A stretch of 5,183 bases of DNA from Chloroflexota bacterium (GTDB lineage Bacteria > Chloroflexota > Anaerolineae > Anaerolineales > Anaerolineaceae): contig JAGVUS010000462.1 of the NCBI GenBank assembly GCA_019136175.1, positions 1-5,183 on the forward strand, given 5' to 3'. Shown in pieces: positions 1 through 5,183 of this stretch. Below the pieces are notes generated by a model that saw only the letters and a program-made list of their open reading frames with translations, did not search any database and was not told the origin of the DNA. The position numbers and the translations under genes are program-made. Every line of letters starts with the position of its first letter. The stretch's first letter is position 1.

Positions 1-991
1 GGTCGTCTTGGGGATTGGATGAATCATCATTGCCATCCCCATCAAACTCGAACATGCCAAGGTCGGCAAGCCCTTCGGTCATAAAAAGATTGTCGAGGGC
101 ATCCTCGATGACATCGGCTATGTCATCATCATCGGTTTCCTCCAGGAGCTTTTCCAAAGCATGCCGTACACCCTCTCCGCCAATTGAGGATAATGCCCAG
201 ACGATTTCCAGAAAGACTTCCTCATCCTCAATACCCTCTTCCAGTCGTTCCAACAAAGGTTTGCGGGCTTCCTCCAGTGCAAGTTCTCCTGCTGCGTGGA
301 TGGCATCAACCTGGACGGATATCCGGGGGTGGTCGATCATTGCCATGACGTTTGTCCGCCATTGTTCATTTGCCGAGCGCCCCATGGCAACCAGGGCGCT
401 GTTCAACCACTCGTTTTCTTGCTTCTTGTATGCTTCCCGAATCAGGGGCGAAATTTCTTCACGACTGGAATATCCGAGTGATTCCAGTGCCCTCCGCCGG
501 ACCAGTTCTGATCCTGATTGCCGATAGGCGGCAAGGAGCGCATCCTCGCATGCATTCAGGATCTGCTGGCTGATTTCCTCCAACTCACCGGCGTAAATAA
601 AATAACCCAATCCGGCAGCCGCCTGGGCTCGAACTCCAACTTCCGGGTCCGATTGAAGGAGGTTGATCAGAGCAGGTGCAAGTCCCTCGCTGATGGAACC
701 CCAAAGGAGGCGGATGGCAATCACGCGCGCTTCCGGATCGTCATCCTTCAATGCCAGCCTGGCAATTTCCTCAAAAGAAACGGTGTAATCGACTTCTTCC
801 AGGTCTTCAAGGTCTTGCAGCAGGTTGATTCGCCTTTGTGGTTGAATTTGTTTCCAAATTTTTTTTAGTTCAACCCGGTCGCGAATTTCCAAATCGGAAA
901 AGGATCTCAGGTAACTGGGAGGAAAGGGTTTGTCCTGATCAAGCAGCGCTGCCCGGACTTTGGAGAAGGGGATATGTTTTTCAGGAGACAA
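1..991 (-). CDS. HEAT-repeat protein, 3' end beyond the window
   Basis: The frame is open from a TTG at 991 to the window edge (330 codons, no stop seen), so the protein is C-terminally incomplete. TTG is chosen because GAGGGAGGA lies 5 nt upstream at 997-1005 and the first in-frame ATG is only at about residue 203. After a charged N-terminal stretch (about 30-68) come six to seven helix-pair units typical of HEAT/PBS-lyase-like repeats, roughly residues 74-100, 103-131, 143-174, 178-206, 209-239, 242-271 and 273-303. They show patterns such as DPEARVIAIRLL, DPEVGVRAQAAAGLG and VRRRALESLGY. The tail is strongly acidic (DDDD at 287-290, then a D/N/S-rich end). There is no signal peptide or membrane segment, so a soluble cytoplasmic scaffold or adaptor is inferred. 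HEAT repeats bind proteins; no enzymatic residues are visible. It follows the S2P protease gene by 16 nt and is probably co-transcribed with it. The partner is unknown. Confidence 0.85.
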   Translation of the reverse strand, partial: MSPEKHIPFSKVRAALLDQDKPFPPSYLRSFSDLEIRDRVELKKIWKQIQPQRRINLLQDLEDLEEVDYTVSFEEIARLALKDDDPEARVIAIRLLWGSISEGLAPALINLLQSDPEVGVRAQAAAGLGYFIYAGELEEISQQILNACEDALLAAYRQSGSELVRRRALESLGYSSREEISPLIREAYKKQENEWLNSALVAMGRSANEQWRTNVMAMIDHPRISVQVDAIHAAGELALEEARKPLLERLEEGIEDEEVFLEIVWALSSIGGEGVRHALEKLLEETDDDDIADVIEDALDNLFMTEGLADLGMFEFDGDGNDDSSNPQDD

Positions 992-1005
992 GGAAATCCT
1001 CCCTC
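989..1005 (-). promoter_or_regulatory. Ribosome binding site and TTG start of the HEAT-repeat gene
   Basis: On the minus strand GAGGGAGGA (997-1005) is followed by a 5-nt spacer and TTG (989-991). The Shine-Dalgarno match is the strongest in the window, and no ATG or GTG competes near it. It begins 2 nt past the protease stop codon (TAA, 1008-1010), which fits translation of a second cistron on a shared message. Confidence 0.8.
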
Positions 1006-1007
1006 GG

Positions 1008-2096
1008 TTAAGGAATCTGGATCGGGTTTAGAATATCCTGTGCTGTTACAAACACCATCAATAGGATGAGGAGAACAAATCCAGCCAGGTTGATCATATT
1101 CTCATACTGGACGGGGATACGCTTGCGGAAAATCAATTCCGGCAGCAACAATAAAATTCTGCCACCATCCAGGGCGGGAATGGGCAGGAGATTGGTGAAC
1201 CCCAGGGCAACAGAGATGATTCCCAGCAGGGTCAATACGTTCAATCCGGATGTGCCGGGTTGACTCTCCGTTGTTTCCAGGTCTTCTTCGCGGGCATTAT
1301 CATAGATGGAGTACATTCCAATGGGTCCAACCATCCGGGCTTCCTCGGGGTTGACCTGTCCTGTGATCAGTTTCCCCGGTAATTCAAAAAGCTGCCGACC
1401 CTGGCTGAGTGTGATTTGCACTCCCCATGGGATGGCTTCAAAAAATGAAACTGGCTCGACCGGATTGCTCATATATATACCCAATGCTCCTTCACCAGCT
1501 GGCGGATTAACCCGTGGTGTAAGTTGAATATCCACGGTTTCTCCGTTTCGCAGCATGGTGATTGTAATGGGAGTGCCGACGTTTGCCTTGACTAGTGTAG
1601 AAAGTTCATTCATGGATTGAATGGGAGTACCATTAATTGCCTGCACCTGGTCACCTGCCAGGATCCCCGCCTGTTCTGCCGGGGAGTTGGGGGTGGTGGA
1701 TGTGATGATCACAATTCTCTCGTTGGGTGCGCCGGTTTGGGCAAACAGGATGGAAAATAGGAGCACCCCGGTCAGCAGGTTCATCAATGGACCGCCCAGG
1801 AGCACAGCAAACCGGACAAGTGGTTTGGCGGCTGCCATACCGCCTGGCACTTCTGGATCGTTTTCACCTTTTGGACGGACAAATGCACCAAAGGGAATCC
1901 AGTTCAGTGTGAATTCCGTTTCCCGGAATTGAAACAATTTGACGGCACGGGGTGGAAAGCCAAACCCGAATTCCTCAACTTCAATTTTGAATAACTTGGA
2001 GGCAATGTAATGCCCCAACTCGTGCAGGAAGATTAATAAACCCAGAGCCAGAATAAACTCAAGGATTCGAAGCAGCGAAGTTATAAAGGTTTCCAT
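1008..2096 (-). CDS. rseP: Site-2 intramembrane metalloprotease, single PDZ domain (RseP/RasP family, M50)
   Basis: This is a 362-aa membrane zinc protease that in known family members cuts transmembrane anti-sigma factors or other membrane proteins within the bilayer. The first membrane segment (about 11-33) holds the zinc motif HELGH at 25-29, with catalytic E26. A cytoplasmic/membrane loop (about 37-75, EFGFGFPPR) follows, then a second segment with GGPLMN at 101-106. One PDZ domain spans about 127-195 (SPAEQAGILAGDQVQAINGT). The third zinc ligand is in NLLPIPALDGG (302-312, D310) in segment three, and a last segment lies at about 332-351. All catalytic motifs are intact. E. coli RseP is longer (about 450 aa) with two PDZ domains; this one has a single PDZ, as in RasP-type proteins. 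ATG at 2096 has AGGA 7 nt upstream (2104-2107). It leads the unit with the HEAT gene. No anti-sigma substrate gene is visible here. Confidence 0.95.
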   Translation of the reverse strand: METFITSLLRILEFILALGLLIFLHELGHYIASKLFKIEVEEFGFGFPPRAVKLFQFRETEFTLNWIPFGAFVRPKGENDPEVPGGMAAAKPLVRFAVLLGGPLMNLLTGVLLFSILFAQTGAPNERIVIITSTTPNSPAEQAGILAGDQVQAINGTPIQSMNELSTLVKANVGTPITITMLRNGETVDIQLTPRVNPPAGEGALGIYMSNPVEPVSFFEAIPWGVQITLSQGRQLFELPGKLITGQVNPEEARMVGPIGMYSIYDNAREEDLETTESQPGTSGLNVLTLLGIISVALGFTNLLPIPALDGGRILLLLPELIFRKRIPVQYENMINLAGFVLLILLMVFVTAQDILNPIQIP

Positions 2097-2142
2097 TCTT
2101 GTTTCCTGTAATTTTGTAGTATGTAATTAAAGCAACGATTTG

Positions 2143-2171
2143 ATTATATCGCACACGTTCATATCTGCAAA
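2143..2171 (-). promoter_or_regulatory. Putative sigma-A-type promoter of the protease/HEAT unit
   Basis: Reading the minus strand, TTTGCA (2166-2171, four of six matches to TTGACA) is followed by a 17-nt spacer and a perfect TATAAT (2143-2148). The start point would be near 2136, giving a leader of about 40 nt before ATG at 2096. A copy of a 10-bp direct repeat (2147-2156) overlaps the -10 and spacer. Called by pattern only. Confidence 0.6.
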
Positions 2172-2188
2172 ATTATCGCACACTGTTC
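2143..2188 (+). repeat. Pair of 18-nt imperfect direct repeats in the divergent promoter region
   Basis: Copy 1 is ATTATATCGCACACGTTC (2143-2160) and copy 2 is AATTATCGCACACTGTTC (2171-2188). They share an exact TATCGCACAC core whose starts are 27 bp apart (2147-2156 and 2174-2183), and both end in GTTC. Copy 1 covers the protease -10 and spacer; copy 2 begins at the upstream edge of the -35. The position suits a regulator binding two sites, but no regulator is known and a 10-bp match in AT-rich sequence could be chance. Confidence 0.45.
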
Positions 2189-2213
2189 CCCATTCGCCGA
2201 GAAGTATTTCGGA

Positions 2214-2219
2214 TACAAT
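2214..2219 (+). promoter_or_regulatory. Putative -10 box (TACAAT) just upstream of the membrane-protein start
   Basis: TACAAT differs from TATAAT at one base and ends 8 nt before ATG at 2228, so transcription would begin about 2226-2228 and the message would have almost no leader. No good -35 is seen at the usual distance (CATTCG at 17 nt). An imperfect inverted repeat, CCGAGAAGTATTTCGG (2197-2212), lies directly upstream of the box and could be an operator. No Shine-Dalgarno sequence precedes either nearby ATG, which agrees with a leaderless start but does not prove it. Confidence 0.4.
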
Positions 2220-2227
2220 AAAAAAGT

Positions 2228-3688
2228 ATGAACATGGCGCAAGAACAACGATCTTCTCATCATTTTTTATGGCTGGGGTTGCTTTTATTTGTGGTTTTTT
2301 CGATTGCGTTCCTGCTCCCGATACTTCCGAACGATTTTTGGTGGTATTTGCGACTCGGCGGGGATATCTTGATGAATGGCGAAATCCTCTCCGTGGATAC
2401 GTACACTTCCACGATTTATGGAACACCCCAGGTGTACCCAATGTGGCTTTCTGCGATATTCTTTTTTTGGATCCATGAATTTGGCGGGCTGCCATTGATC
2501 GGTCTCATCAGGGGGATCATGATCGGCGCGTTTTTTGTTGTCTTGTGGCTGACTTGTGCACGGCAGGGCTTGCCTGGTTGGCTGATTTTTATCCTCTCAT
2601 TTCTTAATATCCTTGCAGGAGCAAATAATTGGGCTGTTCGTCCGCAGATGTTTGTCTATCCCCTCTTTGGGATAACCTTATGGGTTGTGGATGGGGTATT
2701 ACATCGGCTGGATCAATGCAAAGAATCTTATCGATTCAGACTTAGCCGGTGGGAGATGGCTTTGATTCCAATTTCTGCATTGTGGGCAAATTTACATGGA
2801 TCGGTCATTATTTTATTTTTCCTCCTTGTCCCCATGCTGTTTGAGAATAGACTTTGGAAGAAATACTTGTTGATCATTGGAGTATGTTTCCTGGCAACTT
2901 TGATTAACCCGCGTGGTATTTTGCTGTGGAGCGATACATTTTCATTGCTCAATTCAGGTGGCAATGAATTCAGCCGAGAATGGGCTCCCCCCACGAATTC
3001 TCACTGGCAGATGTATATCTTTTTTGCTTGGCTACTGGCAATGATCCCTCTAGTGGGATTATCCCGTACCCGGTATCATGTTCCCCAGTGGTTTTGGCTG
3101 CTCGGTTTTGGCTGGATGGCGCTATCCGGAACACGGTATGTGATCTGGTTCCTGGCAATCCTGCTTGTGCTGAGTGCCAAAGCATTTGGACAGTGGAAGA
3201 TCATTCCGTTTAATCCAACGGAGATTCGAAAAGACAGGTTCCAGCTGGCGATGTTTTTTGTGTTATTGATATTGCCACTGGTTTTTCTACCTGGTATCCG
3301 GCAGGTTTGGTGGGATCAGGCTCCACCCTCTCTTTCAGCTGATACCCCTGTTGAGGCGGTGGATTGGTTAAAAAAACATCCGGAAATTCCCCGCCCCTTG
3401 TTTAACAATTACGTGTTTGGCAGTTATCTGGAATATGCCATCCCGGATTTGCCCGTCTGGATTGATACCCGTTTTTATCCATTCCCGAAGGAAATTTGGC
3501 AGGATTATCTGTCCATTTCCAATGCTGAGCTGGAATGGGAACAGAAACTGGAATCATACGGAATTGCCAGCCTGATCCTGGATCCAAATGCCCAAACCAT
3601 GCTGGTCGAAGAATTGAACCGCAAAGGAGGGTGGTGCAAGGAATATCAGGATTTGACTGCAGTTATTTATATAAAGTGTCAACCCTGA
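2228..3688 (+). CDS. Polytopic membrane protein, GT-C glycosyltransferase-like, function unknown
   Basis: This 486-aa protein has about ten hydrophobic segments (the first at about 13-33) and a soluble C-terminal part (about 365-486). After the first segment comes DFWWYLRLGGDI (36-47), then VDTYTST (56-62). Acidic first-loop motifs of this kind occur in GT-C enzymes that use lipid-linked sugars, so D36 is a candidate functional residue. Other conserved-looking elements are WANLHGS (186-192), NPRG (227-230), REWAPP (250-255) and SGTRYVIWF (300-308). The C-terminal region has NNYVFGSYLEY (393-403) and LPVWIDTRF (408-416). The pattern resembles a family of uncharacterised bacterial membrane proteins common in Chloroflexota and neighbours; donor and acceptor are unknown, and non-enzymatic roles remain possible. 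ATG at 2228 lacks a Shine-Dalgarno sequence; ATG at 2234 is an alternative start with the same weakness. The stop (3686-3688) lies within the 3' end of the convergent pirin gene. Confidence 0.8.
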   Translation: MNMAQEQRSSHHFLWLGLLLFVVFSIAFLLPILPNDFWWYLRLGGDILMNGEILSVDTYTSTIYGTPQVYPMWLSAIFFFWIHEFGGLPLIGLIRGIMIGAFFVVLWLTCARQGLPGWLIFILSFLNILAGANNWAVRPQMFVYPLFGITLWVVDGVLHRLDQCKESYRFRLSRWEMALIPISALWANLHGSVIILFFLLVPMLFENRLWKKYLLIIGVCFLATLINPRGILLWSDTFSLLNSGGNEFSREWAPPTNSHWQMYIFFAWLLAMIPLVGLSRTRYHVPQWFWLLGFGWMALSGTRYVIWFLAILLVLSAKAFGQWKIIPFNPTEIRKDRFQLAMFFVLLILPLVFLPGIRQVWWDQAPPSLSADTPVEAVDWLKKHPEIPRPLFNNYVFGSYLEYAIPDLPVWIDTRFYPFPKEIWQDYLSISNAELEWEQKLESYGIASLILDPNAQTMLVEELNRKGGWCKEYQDLTAVIYIKCQP

Positions 3689-4554
3689 CGTGCCGGTGAG
3701 TTTGGCTTGATAAACGTTCCCAAGCGCAGCTCAGTGAATGCGGTTTGTAATTCATCCCGGGTGTTCATTACAATGGGACCGCCCCAGGCAACAGGTTCCT
3801 TCAAAGGTTTACCGCTGATTAATAAGAACCTGGCGCCATTCCCACCGGATGTGATGACAACCTGTTCACCATCAGATAACCGGACAATCAGACCCTCACC
3901 AGCTTGCAGGATGTCAGTTTCTTCGGAAAACCTGGCTCCTCCCCGGAACAGCAGGACGAAAACTGTATGACCGGGTGTTGTGGGATGCGACCACTGTTGA
4001 TTGGGGTGGAGGGTAACATCCAGGTATTCGGGTGAGATGACAATGTCCTGAACTGGACCGGACGTGTTGCCCACGGATCCGCAGATGATCCGGATCATCC
4101 CCTGGGGGATTTCCACAATGGGAATATCCTGCGAACGAATATCCCGGTAACGCGGTTCCATCATTTTCTCACTGGATGGTAAATTAGCCCATAATTGAAA
4201 GCCACTCATCCGCCCTTCGGCATTTCCTTTCGGCATTTCCTGATGGATGATCCCAGAACCAGCGGTCATCCATTGAACGTCACCCGGATGGATCCAACCC
4301 TGGTTTCCAATGGAATCACCATGCTCGACATCCCCTTCCAACATATAAGTAATGGTTTCAATCCCTCGGTGGGGATGCCATGGAAATCCTGCCAGGTACT
4401 CCTCCGGCTTGTCTCCGCCAAAGTTATCCAGCAGCAGGAAGGGATCAAAAAGATTCTCTTTGCCAAAGCCAAACATTCGTTTGATATGAACCCCGGCGCC
4501 ATCCACAACAGGCTGGGGATGGGAAATGGATGCAATGGATCTCAGCATGGGCAT
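3679..4554 (-). CDS. Pirin family cupin protein (YhhW-like)
   Basis: A complete 291-aa bicupin, the usual pirin length. The N-terminal cupin carries the metal site expected from human pirin and E. coli YhhW: H60 and H62 in PWHPHRGIETITYMLEG, then H104 and E106 in GSGIIHQEMPKG. All four ligands are present, so it should bind iron or another divalent metal. GRMSGFQLWANLP (114-126) and the C-terminal EPVAWGGPIVMNTRDELQTAF (253-273) are family signatures. Some relatives have quercetin 2,3-dioxygenase activity; others are regulators or stress proteins, so the physiological substrate is not settled. It is soluble and cytoplasmic. ATG at 4554 has AAAAGGAG ending 5 nt upstream (4560-4567); a second ATG two codons in (4548) is less well placed. 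It is monocistronic by arrangement: convergent with the membrane-protein gene and divergent from the esterase gene. Confidence 0.95.
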   Translation of the reverse strand: MPMLRSIASISHPQPVVDGAGVHIKRMFGFGKENLFDPFLLLDNFGGDKPEEYLAGFPWHPHRGIETITYMLEGDVEHGDSIGNQGWIHPGDVQWMTAGSGIIHQEMPKGNAEGRMSGFQLWANLPSSEKMMEPRYRDIRSQDIPIVEIPQGMIRIICGSVGNTSGPVQDIVISPEYLDVTLHPNQQWSHPTTPGHTVFVLLFRGGARFSEETDILQAGEGLIVRLSDGEQVVITSGGNGARFLLISGKPLKEPVAWGGPIVMNTRDELQTAFTELRLGTFIKPNSPARQG

Positions 4555-4624
4555 GATTTCTCCTTTTGGGTATTATCCTACCATACGCAGGTTTAAAAAT
4601 GCAAATCTGCACTTTTGTGACTGA

Positions 4625-4640
4625 GTATAATGAATTATAC
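4625..4640. promoter_or_regulatory. Perfect inverted repeat carrying a -10 box on each strand
   Basis: GTATAAT-GA-ATTATAC has 7-bp perfect arms and a 2-bp centre. Each arm contains TATAAT: on the plus strand at 4626-4631, facing the esterase gene (start about 4638, leader near 38 nt), and on the minus strand at 4634-4639, facing the pirin gene (start about 4627, leader near 72 nt). It may act as overlapping divergent -10 boxes, as an operator, or both. Neither direction has a good -35, which lowers confidence. A further weak -10 candidate for pirin, GATAAT, is at 4572-4577 on the minus strand. Confidence 0.45.
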
Positions 4641-4675
4641 AGAATGTGGGATTTTGAAATGCATTTGGAGCAGAG

Positions 4676-5183
4676 ATGAAAAAGACGATTACCCGGATGA
4701 TGCTGTTTCTGTTGGGTGGTATCGTGGTCACAATTGCCATAGGTATTGGGATTTTCCTGGTAGAAAATAAGACCAATGGCGTGATCGAGACTTCGGGGAT
4801 GAAGCGGAGATATCTTTTATATGTACCGCCAACGTATGATCCCAAAGTCCCATCACCGTTGGTGATCAGCATCCATGGATATGCAGAATGGCCGGCGCAC
4901 CAGATGCAAATCAGCCGGTGGAACCAATTTGCGGATACCTATGGGTTCCTGGTGGTTTATCCTTCCGGAACCAAGCTGCCCAAACGTTGGAGCGCTTTTG
5001 GGGCTGATGTAAAAACAGACTCCATGATGGATGTAATATTTATTAATGATCTGATCAATAAGCTTGAGAAGGAGTACAATATCGATCCTGCCCGTATTTA
5101 TGCCAATGGACTATCCAACGGAGGCGGGATGTCCTTTGTTTTATCCTGCAAGTTGGCAGACAGGATTGCTGCGATTGGGTCTG
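4676..5183 (+). CDS. Membrane-anchored or secreted PHB depolymerase/LpqC-like esterase, cut by the window end
   Basis: The frame is open from ATG at 4676 to the edge (169 codons seen). GGAG sits 5 nt upstream (4667-4670). A positively charged start (MKKTITR) and a hydrophobic stretch at about 9-29 form a signal peptide or membrane anchor; no lipobox cysteine is seen. The rest matches the alpha/beta-hydrolase core of the polyhydroxybutyrate depolymerase/feruloyl-esterase-like (LpqC) group. RRYLLYVPPTYD (44-55) leads into the oxyanion strand LVISIHGY (62-69), then FADTYGFLVVYPSGT (85-99), MDVIFINDLI (118-127) and the nucleophile elbow DPARIYANGLSNGGGM (137-152), with S147 in the GxSxG box. The catalytic Asp and His would lie beyond the window. 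It likely hydrolyses ester bonds of an external substrate; the substrate cannot be named, as the family includes PHB depolymerases, acetylxylan and feruloyl esterases. Confidence 0.88.
   Translation, partial: MKKTITRMMLFLLGGIVVTIAIGIGIFLVENKTNGVIETSGMKRRYLLYVPPTYDPKVPSPLVISIHGYAEWPAHQMQISRWNQFADTYGFLVVYPSGTKLPKRWSAFGADVKTDSMMDVIFINDLINKLEKEYNIDPARIYANGLSNGGGMSFVLSCKLADRIAAIGS

Noticed and set aside
15..868. Plus-strand open frames (15-527, 518-868 and shorter ones)
   Set aside because: They lie opposite the HEAT-repeat gene, have Ser/Pro/Arg-rich composition with no recognisable domain and no convincing ribosome binding site; the minus-strand frame explains the region.
2127..2495. A 122-codon minus-strand frame across the divergent promoter region
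   Set aside because: It is antisense to the start of the membrane protein, is highly basic with no domain, and would cover the promoter of the protease gene. It is a chance frame.
3689..3720. Rho-independent terminator between the convergent genes
   Set aside because: The coding regions overlap, and I see no stem-loop followed by a T run on either strand near the stop codons.
4195..4596. Plus-strand frame of 133 codons opposite pirin
   Set aside because: It mirrors the pirin coding strand, has no family features and ends in the intergenic region; pirin has a complete metal site and family signatures.
4573..4872. Minus-strand frame of 99 codons upstream of pirin
   Set aside because: It is antisense to the esterase N-terminus and lacks a recognisable domain; its end would cover the pirin upstream region.
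1..5183. A new defence, mobile or multi-gene system
   Set aside because: All five genes belong to families I can place at least by fold, there are no nuclease, toxin, transposase, integrase or CRISPR-like signals, and the gene order does not suggest a shared pathway beyond the protease/HEAT pair.

Overview
The window looks like ordinary chromosomal sequence of a free-living bacterium with moderate GC (close to 50% by eye). Protein style suggests Chloroflexota, perhaps Anaerolineae: the large GT-C-like membrane protein with a DFWW...LR N-terminus, the pirin with an HQEMPKG-type motif, and a HEAT-repeat protein behind an S2P protease. This lineage call is inference from remembered family resemblance, not from a search. 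I see no mobile element, CRISPR array, rRNA, tRNA or phage gene.

Layout. (1) 1-2096, minus strand: a two-gene unit. An RseP/RasP-type site-2 intramembrane metalloprotease (2096-1008) is followed after 16 nt by a HEAT-repeat protein that starts with TTG at 991 and runs off the left edge. (2) 2097-2227: a 131-bp divergent intergenic region with a good sigma-A-like promoter for the protease gene, a -10-like box almost touching the start codon of the gene on the other side, and a pair of related 18-nt direct repeats. (3) 2228-3688, plus strand: a 486-aa polytopic membrane protein of GT-C glycosyltransferase appearance, function unknown. (4) 4554-3679, minus strand: a pirin with a complete metal site. 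Its stop codon lies inside the end of the membrane-protein gene, so the two convergent genes overlap by 10 bp. (5) 4555-4675: a second divergent intergenic region, with a perfect inverted repeat that carries a TATAAT on each strand. (6) 4676-right edge, plus strand: the first 169 residues of a membrane-anchored or secreted alpha/beta-hydrolase of the PHB depolymerase/LpqC-like esterase group.

How the genes work together. Only the protease and the HEAT protein are arranged so that a shared transcript is likely. The membrane protein, pirin and esterase look like separate transcription units with no obvious common pathway. I did not find a convincing new multi-gene system. The best leads are the protease/HEAT pairing, the two symmetric or repeated promoter regions, the possible leaderless start at 2228 and the 3' overlap at 3679-3688.
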